Assembly: GCA_937921995.1 (NCBI GenBank)
Contig: CAKZVF010000211.1
Coordinates: forward strand, 1-32,981
Reading direction: 5' to 3'
DNA length: 32,981 nt
Source of the DNA: an uncultured Pirellulaceae bacterium
GTDB taxonomy: Bacteria; Planctomycetota; Planctomycetia; Pirellulales; Pirellulaceae
The notes under the pieces were generated by a model. The model saw only the letters and a list, made by a program, of their open reading frames with translations, was not told the origin of the DNA and did not search any database. A program made the position numbers and the translations under genes. This document shows positions 8,681 to 16,063 of the stretch, piece after piece (the first letter of the stretch is position 1; every line of letters starts with the position of its first letter).

Positions 8681-8706
8681 TTTGGTTCTGGTTTGGTTCT
8701 GGTTTG
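8681..8706 (+). repeat. Perfect 11-bp direct repeat, 2.4 copies
   Basis: TTTGGTTCTGG occurs at 8681-8691 and 8692-8702, followed by TTTG (8703-8706). It lies outside any gene. Its role is unknown and it may be simple slippage. Confidence 0.75.
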
Positions 8707-8751
8707 TATGAAAGGTGGGGTGAGAATCAGTGCTCGCCGGACACCATTTTA

Positions 8752-8761
8752 GTCACGTGAC
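8752..8761. promoter_or_regulatory. Palindrome GTCACGTGAC, possible operator
   Basis: A perfect 10-base palindrome with a CACGTG core lies 126 bases upstream of the acyl-CoA dehydrogenase start in a divergent promoter region. Such sites often bind dimeric regulators, but one short palindrome can arise by chance. Confidence 0.25.
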
Positions 8762-8887
8762 ACGACGCCAAAATTCACGTTTCTCTCGCATTTCGCGCCC
8801 AAAACATACCGCAACATTGCAACGACTGCTTTCATGCGATAGCTTGAGTGTCGCCCCTGTTAAACCCGATTTAGGATCAACCTAACG

Positions 8888-10714
8888 ATGTCTCAATCCC
8901 GCCCTAATTCTTCTGATGGCAAAGCGTCCCGTCCGGCATCAGCGACCGGTGCATCCTCCCATGCGAACGGGTCGACCAGGCTCCCCGGCTCGCCCAGTTT
9001 TGCGCAGCAATTATTCGCCGGGCAATTCGCCGTCGACCAGATCATGCCCTATTACGAGCAGCCCGAAAACACGGCTGCTGCGGGCGATTCGATGGTTGCC
9101 AAAACGAAGAACTACTGCGGACAGTTCGTGTTCCCAGACCGAATTGATCAGCACGCACTATTACCTCCCGGGATCATCAAAGGGATGGGCAATATCCGCG
9201 TGTTGGGGATGACGGTTGATAAGGAGCATGGCGGCAACAAGATGTCGACGTCGAATTTTTGTCGCGTCATGGAGATCATCGGCGGTCACTGCGGTTCGAC
9301 GGCGGCGATGGTCAGGTTGCAGAGCTGTCTGGTGCTGAATTTGTTGCAGACCTACGGCACTCCTGAACAACAACAAAAATGGATACCTCCGATCGTCGCC
9401 GGTGACAAAACGGGCGCCGTCGTGATCACCGAGGAACTCGCCGGTTCGGACATCAATAACGTCCACACGACCGCTGAACCCAAGGCCTCGGGCAAGGGCT
9501 ATAAGATCTCCGGGGAAAAGCGCTGGATCGCCAATGGCGGCAAAGCGGATTTGTTGATCGTATTAGCCCGCACACCCGACGACTACGGCCCGGCGGGAAG
9601 AGTGAGTGCGTTCCTCGTTCCCGCCGATGCCAAGGGGATTACGATCGAAACCGAAACCGAAAATAAACTGGGGCTAAAGGGTGTTCCAATCGGGTCGATT
9701 TCACTCAAAAAGGTCAGCGTTACCAACTCGGATTTGCTGGGCAAAGAAGGCGCCGGCATTGAGATGGTGGAAGCGGCGACTGCCTTAGACCGAATTGTGT
9801 TCGCGGCCACGACCGTCGGTGGGCTGAAGTTTCTTCTGGAGGCGATGGTGTCCCAAGCAACGACGCGGACGCAGTTTGGCCAAACGATCGGTTGTTTCGA
9901 TCAGGTTAAGCAAAAAATCGCCAACGTCGCGTCCAATCTTTACGGGCTCGAATCGGCCGTCTATCACGCCGCGGCCGAATATGATTGTGGAGAACAATCG
10001 CAGGTCGTTGAGTCGAAAATCCTGAAGCTGTTTGCCAGCGAGACGCTGTATCGCGCGGTGAACGAAGCGATGGACATTTGGGGCGGCAAAAGCGTGTTCA
10101 AGGACCGGCCGCTCGAACGCATGTTCCGCAACACCCGGCACAGCCTGACCTCCGAAGGCAGCAACGACCTGCTGCGAAAGCAAATTGCCAGCCACGCGGT
10201 GGACGCCGGTGCTAATCATCAGCCCGCTGAAAAACCGACGCGACCTAATTGGTTACAAGCCGCCGAAAAAATGTTACCCACGTCACCAACGATCGAAGTG
10301 AAGCACGAACATCTTCGGTTTCATGCGCGCTGGTTGAGCAGTCACATCAAAAAATTCGGCCGCAATTGTCACGGGGCGTCTGCGGCGGAAGCGCGCGATG
10401 GTTTGCGGCAATCGCGCGTCGCGGATCTGGCGACGAATCTATTTTTATCCAGTTGCGTGTTTTCAAAACTGTCAGCGCTGATGGTCAATGGAACCGTTCC
10501 CGATCCGGAGAAACGTTTTGAGTTCGATACGGGGGCTTTGTTCTTGCAACGCGCGCGACACGCGAACGTTGAGTTGTTTGACCAATTGAAGGTCAATCTG
10601 GATGAAGACGAAACTTCGGTCGCCGACCAATGGCTGGCGCATCAGTTTGACGAAAACAATTGGCCCATTGCGGCGGGTGCCTCGATCGCTCCTTCCGAGA
10701 AGCCGAAAGCCTGA
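8888..10714 (+). CDS. Acyl-CoA dehydrogenase with extended C-terminal domain
   Basis: The 608-residue FAD flavoenzyme is expected to introduce the alpha-beta double bond into acyl-CoA thioesters, passing electrons to ETF. An N-terminal stretch of about 40 Ser/Pro-rich residues precedes the fold. Family motifs follow: VVITEELAGSDI (178-189) in the flavin and substrate region, RWIANGGKADL (212-222), TTRTQFGQTI (325-334), and TSEGSNDLLR (421-430), whose E423 aligns with the catalytic Glu of the medium-chain enzymes. About 180 residues after the core form an additional helical region, as in VLCAD/ACAD9-type enzymes, so long or unusual acyl chains are a reasonable guess. ATG at 8888 is preceded only by a weak AGGA at 8873. 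Its stop TGA overlaps the start of the next gene. Confidence 0.9.
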   Translation: MSQSRPNSSDGKASRPASATGASSHANGSTRLPGSPSFAQQLFAGQFAVDQIMPYYEQPENTAAAGDSMVAKTKNYCGQFVFPDRIDQHALLPPGIIKGMGNIRVLGMTVDKEHGGNKMSTSNFCRVMEIIGGHCGSTAAMVRLQSCLVLNLLQTYGTPEQQQKWIPPIVAGDKTGAVVITEELAGSDINNVHTTAEPKASGKGYKISGEKRWIANGGKADLLIVLARTPDDYGPAGRVSAFLVPADAKGITIETETENKLGLKGVPIGSISLKKVSVTNSDLLGKEGAGIEMVEAATALDRIVFAATTVGGLKFLLEAMVSQATTRTQFGQTIGCFDQVKQKIANVASNLYGLESAVYHAAAEYDCGEQSQVVESKILKLFASETLYRAVNEAMDIWGGKSVFKDRPLERMFRNTRHSLTSEGSNDLLRKQIASHAVDAGANHQPAEKPTRPNWLQAAEKMLPTSPTIEVKHEHLRFHARWLSSHIKKFGRNCHGASAAEARDGLRQSRVADLATNLFLSSCVFSKLSALMVNGTVPDPEKRFEFDTGALFLQRARHANVELFDQLKVNLDEDETSVADQWLAHQFDENNWPIAAGASIAPSEKPKA

Positions 10715-11424
10715 TGTTTAGCGATAAATCGGGCGACAAATTCACCGACCTCTTTCCGCTGAGCGTCTATCGCGATCACTTGGGGATGGACGCGTCGCAG
10801 CGGAAGGTTCTGGCCGAACGTATTTTGGCTGACGAACAACGCAAACCTACCCCGGCCGAAGAAGAAACGGCTTGGTTGGGCGATACGGCAGGGCATGAGT
10901 TTCTTTTTGAGGCGTCAGAGTTCGCAGTTCTCTTTGAAAAAATTGGCGCGTCAGTCAAAGACTATGCCGCGGGTATTGGGCTGCAACCGGACCATCTGAA
11001 TTTTTACTTCCAACGATCTTGGGCAACCGTCAGCAGGCAGGGGCAACGGATCTTCGAACACGCTCATCTGCAATCGCACATCTCGTTTGCCTACTACCTA
11101 CAGAAATCTTCGGACGCAGGCGGTATCTATTTCAGTGTCGCCGAGCACCCCAACGAGTTGGCCGAGGGTTTGTTTACGATTCAGAAGTCCAGCGCAGGAA
11201 TTCTAGCGGGTGGTGGGAACGAGAGATCCTTGAACCGCCGTTATTTGGAACCCGACGAAGACGAGATCATCATCTTCCCTTCCAAAACGTTGCACAGCAC
11301 CGCGCCGAATATGACGACTGAGCCACGGATTTCAATCTCCGCTGACATCGTCATCACCCTCAAAGACAGCGGCGGCCACGAAACCCTAATGCCTCCAGTG
11401 CAGCGCTGGAAACGTTTCGCATAA
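10714..11424 (+). CDS. Putative 2OG-Fe(II) oxygenase
   Basis: I place the start at ATG 10714-10716, which overlaps the dehydrogenase stop by one base (TGATG). The frame is open further upstream, but that part would overlap the dehydrogenase. The 236-residue protein resembles the bacterial family of putative 2OG-Fe(II) oxygenases with an HxH-type metal motif. EHAHLQSHISFAYYL (115-129) supplies H116 and H118. A later FPSKTLHSTAPN (188-199) supplies the distal iron ligand H194, and EPRISISADI contains R205, the likely 2-oxoglutarate anchor. There is no signal peptide or membrane helix. The tight coupling suggests it acts with the acyl-CoA dehydrogenase, perhaps hydroxylating a related acyl or small-molecule substrate. 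The substrate cannot be told from sequence. Confidence 0.75.
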   Translation: MFSDKSGDKFTDLFPLSVYRDHLGMDASQRKVLAERILADEQRKPTPAEEETAWLGDTAGHEFLFEASEFAVLFEKIGASVKDYAAGIGLQPDHLNFYFQRSWATVSRQGQRIFEHAHLQSHISFAYYLQKSSDAGGIYFSVAEHPNELAEGLFTIQKSSAGILAGGGNERSLNRRYLEPDEDEIIIFPSKTLHSTAPNMTTEPRISISADIVITLKDSGGHETLMPPVQRWKRFA

Positions 11425-11501
11425 TGGATGAGGCAACGAATCCAGCGGGGAATTACATCGCAACTTCCATTCGACCCGCAAGGGACTCCTAGCGTCGTCC
11501 A

Positions 11502-13523
11502 CTACCGGTTGTAGCCGACTGCAAACGTGACGCCCTTCATGCCGAAGTCGCCCGTTGGATCGACCGCTGTTCCACCGCCCAGCCACGTTTGATGGACGAA
11601 GGCAAGACGCGCGAACCAAGCGCGATTCTCTGCGACCGTTTTCTTATACTGAACACCGGAAGTTAAATCCAACATCGCGATAAATTCGTCAGCTCCGAAA
11701 CGACGCTCGACAAGCCCCGTAGTGTTGTTGACGAACTGATCGCGGCGACCGAACAGACCCAGGCCCGTGAAACTCGTGACAAATTCCAGCGGCGTGTGCC
11801 CCATCGGCCGGTAGTAGTCGATGCCCAACTGAGGACCGAAGCCGCGGAAGTCGGTGGTGTTGTCCAGCGAATCGAGAATATTTCCACCGCCGTCGGTGAC
11901 GCTGGCCTCTAGCGACTGGGCGATGTTGGCGTAGGTGAAACCAAACCGGCCGCCAATCCGCGACACCTTGAACTCGATGTCCTTGAACACATTGAAGCCA
12001 ATCGTTTCGATCTCAAAAGAATGATTCGCGTTGAGCGTCTCCCCGATGGCGTCGGCTGAGAGTTGAGTAAAACGATTGGGGCCGGTGACCGAAGCGATCG
12101 TTGTAACTGATGAAACACCATCGAAGGCTTGAGATATCGCATTGGAGTTCGCGTTAAGCGTAAAATAATTCAGCTCGAACCCGGGACCGTACTTTGACTC
12201 GAAACCGAAACGGGCATGAGGCGCTGTTTCATTGTCAAACTCGAAAGGAATACTCTCGGAGAACGTCGGACCGTCCAGAGAGATTCCGGTGTTGCCTAAG
12301 AAATGGGGCCTCAATAGCGCCAATTCAAGGCTTCCGAAAAACCTTCCTTGGGCGATGATTTCACTGAAGGGCGGAAACTCTTTTTTCTTGTTCTCGTGAT
12401 CGAACAATTCGCCTTGATCGAGAATCGCTTGATTCCGGACGGTGTTCACGCCCGAGCGAAAGGCGACGTTAGGACGGTAGGTTGGCGTGCCGAATCCTTG
12501 GTTGAAGTTTAGCAGATAGCTCTGAGTTTGCGTCTGTCCAAAATGGGGATAGCCGCCCACCACTTGATTGCTGATCAGGCTGTTGGGCTGAGCGAAGTAG
12601 CTGGGGGTGGTTTGAGGCGTATCGATCACGTACGCCGGCTGATCTTGGGCTGGAGTGAAAAGGGGATAGCCTTGCTGGGTCACAACGGATTCGGGCGCCC
12701 GAGATTGCGATGTGCGAGATTGTGACGAGAAAGGCTGCGACACGAAGGGCCGCGACACGAAAGGCTGTGATACAAAGGGCTGTGATACAAAGGGCTGTGA
12801 TACAAAGGGCTGTGATAATGTCCCTCGCGCCTGAGTAGTTGTTGCTTGAGGCTGATCCGTTTGTGTTTGCAAAGGCGTCGAATCAGTAGAGCCTGATTCA
12901 TCCGGCGTTATCACGCCTTCAAAGCTTACTGCAGGCGTTTTGTCCAAGAGCGCCGATTCCTTGGGAACGTCGAAAGGAATCTCACCCAAACTGGCGGCCT
13001 CTTTCTGAGCAGGGAACTCGATCTTCGGAAGCACCGGCGGCTTGTCGATCTGAATCTCCTTGCCTGCCGCGAACGAAGCATCAGCATAGCGATCGGGCTG
13101 CTTCACACTTCTGGAATATTCGGTGTTGGTCAACGTGCCTTCCCCGGGCTCCGCGGGTGTTGGGGTGAGTACCGAGATCGACTGTGGCTGCGGTTGTATC
13201 GCGGCCGGTGGGGCAACGCCAAACGGAACTGTGGTAGCCGAACCAATCGTCTGGTTGTAACCGGCGTAAGGATTGCGGATCGCTGATTCGCCCCAGCTAT
13301 TAGGGGACATCGCTGACGCATCGGCGGAAGTGTCGGAGAATGCGGGGGGCTGCGTCGCTGCGGCGGAGAGCCCCGAGACTTTTGGTCGCCCGTAGCCCGG
13401 AAAGCCAGTCTGTTGATAATAGCCTTGTGCAACCACGACCGACGATGACAGCATCACTGAACAAGCTCCCGCAAAGGCCAGCGCGGAAGCCGAAGTTGAT
13501 ATTGAAAAACGTTTACCAAACAT
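11502..13523 (-). CDS. BBP7-like outer-membrane beta-barrel protein with SQPFV repeats
   Basis: The frame is open from 13580, but I prefer ATG at 13521-13523. It has AGGGA a few bases upstream (13529-13533) and opens a normal signal peptide (FGKRFSIS, a hydrophobic run, then VVVAQG). This gives 673 residues. The first 390 or so are Gln/Pro/Ser-rich and low in complexity, and include about seven SQPFV-like pentapeptides (about residues 237-271). The last 280 or so alternate polar and hydrophobic residues with GF, GIDYYRP and a final GVTFAVGYNR, as in the planctomycete BBP7 family of Legionella-porin-like barrels. It probably sits in the outer membrane, with the repeat region as a linker or surface stalk. 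It is convergent with the oxygenase gene, leaving 77 bases with no clear terminator. Confidence 0.75.
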   Translation of the reverse strand: MFGKRFSISTSASALAFAGACSVMLSSSVVVAQGYYQQTGFPGYGRPKVSGLSAAATQPPAFSDTSADASAMSPNSWGESAIRNPYAGYNQTIGSATTVPFGVAPPAAIQPQPQSISVLTPTPAEPGEGTLTNTEYSRSVKQPDRYADASFAAGKEIQIDKPPVLPKIEFPAQKEAASLGEIPFDVPKESALLDKTPAVSFEGVITPDESGSTDSTPLQTQTDQPQATTTQARGTLSQPFVSQPFVSQPFVSQPFVSRPFVSQPFSSQSRTSQSRAPESVVTQQGYPLFTPAQDQPAYVIDTPQTTPSYFAQPNSLISNQVVGGYPHFGQTQTQSYLLNFNQGFGTPTYRPNVAFRSGVNTVRNQAILDQGELFDHENKKKEFPPFSEIIAQGRFFGSLELALLRPHFLGNTGISLDGPTFSESIPFEFDNETAPHARFGFESKYGPGFELNYFTLNANSNAISQAFDGVSSVTTIASVTGPNRFTQLSADAIGETLNANHSFEIETIGFNVFKDIEFKVSRIGGRFGFTYANIAQSLEASVTDGGGNILDSLDNTTDFRGFGPQLGIDYYRPMGHTPLEFVTSFTGLGLFGRRDQFVNNTTGLVERRFGADEFIAMLDLTSGVQYKKTVAENRAWFARLAFVHQTWLGGGTAVDPTGDFGMKGVTFAVGYNR
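12721..12820 (-). repeat. 15-bp in-frame tandem repeat encoding SQPFV
   Basis: On the plus strand, three identical copies of TGTGATACAAAGGGC (12766-12810) are followed by a partial copy and preceded by three diverged copies (12721-12765). Because the unit is 15 bases, gain or loss of copies keeps the reading frame and only changes the number of SQPFV units. Confidence 0.9.
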
Positions 13524-13698
13524 GTTTGTCCCTGAAATTGCACCGACGACAGCCATGATCAACCGTATGATCGTTGCCATCGTCGCTATGAGTACAATCG
13601 GGACAATCCGTACCTTTGGCTAATAAAATCAGATCGACCGCTTCGACCGGCAGAATCGTTGAAACCCGTACAACCGTCAGAGTTTAACAATTGAGTGG

Positions 13699-13722
13699 AA
13701 AAACGACCGTCGAGGCATCGAC
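13699..13722 (-). terminator. Possible terminator of lysA
   Basis: On the minus strand a short stem GTCGA-TGCC-TCGAC (13709-13722) is followed by GGTCG and five T (13699-13703), starting about 28 bases after the lysA stop. The stem is only 5 bp, so this is tentative. Confidence 0.35.
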
Positions 13723-13750
13723 AGCAGAGAATGAGGAGAACATGTTTTCC

Positions 13751-15016
13751 CTACGAAGGGATGCTTTCGCCTGCGATCAGGTCGTCATTGGTCTGCTGGC
13801 GACGGATCAGATGAACATCGCCATTGTCGATCAGAACCTCGGCAGCGTAGGGTTTGCTGTTGTAATTGGATCCCATGACGAAGCCATAAGCACCAGCACA
13901 TTCAATCACCAAGTAATCACCAACACTGGCAACGGGCAGTTCCCGCGAGCAAACGAAACCGCCTTCTTCTTGCGTAAAGATATCCCCCGATTCACACAGC
14001 GGCCCCCCGACGATCGCGTCTTGGACTTCAGAGGTCGATTCACCGGTGAACGCGATCGACATTGGGTGATAGGCTCCGTAGAGAATCGGTCGCGCCAAAT
14101 TATTGAATCCGGCATCCACCAGATAGTAAAGTTTTTCGCCCATTTTCTTGATGGCGCGAATTTCGGTCAACAGATAACCGCTTTCGGCGACCAAGAATCG
14201 ACCGGGTTCGATTTCCAACGAAACATCGTGACCAAATTCAGATTCAAGTTGCTTGCGAACGGCATCCCACAACTGGAAATAACGATCCACGTCGATGTTA
14301 ACGTCATCATTTTTATAGGGCGTTGGCAAACCGCCACCGGCGCTGATTGTCTTCAACGAAGCCCCAACCTTCAGCGCCGTCTGCAGCATCGCATCACAGA
14401 CTTGAGACAGGTGCTCAAAATCGGTGCCTGAACCAATGTGCATATGCAAACCAGCGACCGTCAAATTATGTTCTTTGGCAATCGCGATACACTCATCTAA
14501 CTGCTCGTGCCAAATACCGTGCTTGGACGTGTCACCACCGGTATTCGTTTTCGCGCTGTGTCCGTGACCAAATCCGGGGTTAATACGCAGCGTAATTTCG
14601 CGCCCCGGTGCGGCGGTTCCCAACTGGCGAATCATATCAGGCGACCCGCAGTTGACTGGGATATTATGTTCGACCACCAAATCCAACGCCGTTCGATCAA
14701 AAATATCAGCGGTGTAGACGACTTGATGATCCGCTTGCGTCAGATCATACCCCGCCGCTTTGGCCCGATGAACTTCTCCGGTGCTGACCGCATCCACGAC
14801 GACGCCTTCTAAACGCATCAAGTTCAAGATCGCAATGTTGGAGTTTGCTTTTTGGGCGTAGCGAATCACGTCAAACTGCTGCAACTGAGCAATTCGATCG
14901 CGGATCGTTTGGGCGTCGTAGAAATAAGTCGGCGTGCCAAACTTGGAGGCCAAATCGGCGATCGAGATTCCAGAAATTTCGGTGCGTGTCGGTGCAAAAA
15001 GCTGCTTCGTGTTCAT
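13751..15016 (-). CDS. lysA: Diaminopimelate decarboxylase
   Basis: The 421-residue PLP enzyme makes L-lysine from meso-diaminopimelate, the last step of the lysine pathway, in the cytoplasm. It has the alanine-racemase-like fold of group IV decarboxylases. K56 in RYAQKANSN binds PLP. HMHIGSGTD, then SAGGGLPTPY and EIEPGRFLV follow as phosphate and substrate-binding segments, and GGPLCESGD near residue 340 contains the catalytic Cys of the decarboxylase lineage. The length is standard. ATG at 15016 has no obvious Shine-Dalgarno sequence, like several genes here. It lies 167 bases downstream of the nitroreductase gene on the same strand and is probably transcribed separately. No other lysine gene is nearby. 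Confidence 0.93.
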   Translation of the reverse strand: MNTKQLFAPTRTEISGISIADLASKFGTPTYFYDAQTIRDRIAQLQQFDVIRYAQKANSNIAILNLMRLEGVVVDAVSTGEVHRAKAAGYDLTQADHQVVYTADIFDRTALDLVVEHNIPVNCGSPDMIRQLGTAAPGREITLRINPGFGHGHSAKTNTGGDTSKHGIWHEQLDECIAIAKEHNLTVAGLHMHIGSGTDFEHLSQVCDAMLQTALKVGASLKTISAGGGLPTPYKNDDVNIDVDRYFQLWDAVRKQLESEFGHDVSLEIEPGRFLVAESGYLLTEIRAIKKMGEKLYYLVDAGFNNLARPILYGAYHPMSIAFTGESTSEVQDAIVGGPLCESGDIFTQEEGGFVCSRELPVASVGDYLVIECAGAYGFVMGSNYNSKPYAAEVLIDNGDVHLIRRQQTNDDLIAGESIPS

Positions 15017-15183
15017 AGTCGGACAATCGTATTTTAAAGGTGCGCCGGGCGGATCTTCGTGTAAAACGGGATTAAATCGAAACCACTATTCTATCGAAAA
15101 AATAGTTTTCGGGTATCCATTTTTGCACGGCAATCACAAGTACGATCGTGACCGTATAGAGGCTGGCATTGATAACGGGCGCA

Positions 15184-15882
15184 TTATAGCTGGACGATGT
15201 TCAACCAACGGTCCGGATTCGCGCGTGCTTGGGCCAGCTTTCCCGGCACGCGTTGCACATCGCTTGCGTTGCTCTCAGGAAATTCGACAAACACGGCCGC
15301 CAGGAGTTGCCGCGGCGCAGCCATCGACAGCCGATCCATCATTTCTCTGGTGCGAAACTGGCCGCCGCTGGACCAGTAGGTCCCCATGTTCGCTGCCGTT
15401 AACAGCAACATCAAATTTTGCACATAAGCCGATGCGGCGGCCAAATGTTCTTGGTCGATTTGAATCTGTTTCGTTTTAGGCAGTATTGACTCGCCTTCGT
15501 CCTGAGAAGCCGAATTGGGAAACTGTGGCAGCCAACTGACCAACACACACGCCCCGCAAGCACTCAACATCGACGGCAATTTATTCCCCGGCTTCACATC
15601 GTCAAACCACCGGTAGAAATTCGATGCCACCTTCTGACAGCTATCGTGCCAAAGAATGTCGACGCGCCATGGCTGGGGAACATTCTCGCATTGGCGATCG
15701 TAGTGAAAAGGCGCACTATCGGCGGACTTGACCGATTCGAGCAGAATCGCGCGATTTTTCTCAGCAGTCGCCGCGTCAATTTGAACCGGAGTATCCACAT
15801 CGCCCATCACTTTGAAAGTGCGTCGCTTGCGCATGACGCGCGTTACGGTTTGAAGATCTTCTGGAGTAAAAATTTCGGACAT
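15184..15882 (-). CDS. Nitroreductase-family protein
   Basis: The 232-residue protein has the FMN-dependent nitroreductase outline. Near the N-terminus, RRTFKVMGD corresponds to the family's R-R-S/T flavin phosphate segment. The middle has an AAASAYVQNLMLLLTAANMGTYW-like helix (about 147-168), which is the typical 'A-ANLLLAA-alGLGS-W' signature. The C-terminal part has a beta-strand with FVEFPE. There is no signal peptide. The substrate is unknown; these enzymes reduce nitro compounds, quinones or enones with NAD(P)H. The region between residues 75 and 145 is longer and less typical than in classic NfsB-like enzymes, so this is a divergent member. ATG at 15882 has no strong ribosome-binding site. 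It is divergent from the M16 peptidase gene. Confidence 0.75.
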   Translation of the reverse strand: MSEIFTPEDLQTVTRVMRKRRTFKVMGDVDTPVQIDAATAEKNRAILLESVKSADSAPFHYDRQCENVPQPWRVDILWHDSCQKVASNFYRWFDDVKPGNKLPSMLSACGACVLVSWLPQFPNSASQDEGESILPKTKQIQIDQEHLAAASAYVQNLMLLLTAANMGTYWSSGGQFRTREMMDRLSMAAPRQLLAAVFVEFPESNASDVQRVPGKLAQARANPDRWLNIVQL

Positions 15883-16063
15883 GTTTTATAGCGCGAACAG
15901 ATTAATAATAAACACCGTTGGCTCTATTTAATCACGTTTGCCCACATCGCGAAAGTTGACGCGCCTTGTGGCGGTCATACAAAGGCTCCGTTATATTAAT
16001 TTGTGTGGATGCGCGTGGGCGTTTTCAATTGCCAAGTCCGTTTTTTGTTGGGTAGTTGCCGTG

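Larger units (their letters stand above)
8377..8887. other. Divergent intergenic region between the yhaO-like and acyl-CoA dehydrogenase genes
   Basis: About 510 bases separate two divergent genes and must hold both promoters. I see no convincing coding frame. It contains the AAGGAGG site of the YhaO-like gene (8384-8390), an 11-bp direct repeat (8681-8706) and a 10-bp palindrome (8752-8761). AGGA at 8873-8876 is a distant, weak ribosome-binding site for the dehydrogenase. No -35/-10 pair stood out. Confidence 0.5.

Noticed and set aside
8545-8760. 71-residue plus-strand frame upstream of the acyl-CoA dehydrogenase
   Set aside because: It runs through the 11-bp direct repeat and a low-complexity Trp/Phe stretch, lacks a ribosome-binding site, and shows no domain.
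10660-10713. Longer N-terminus for the 2OG-oxygenase-like gene
   Set aside because: The extension overlaps the dehydrogenase coding sequence out of frame, while the ATG at 10714 gives the common one-base stop/start overlap.
15092-15116. ACTATT/AATAGT hairpin between the nitroreductase and lysA genes
   Set aside because: The stem is AT-rich with only six pairs and no clean T-run after it, so a terminator is not supported.
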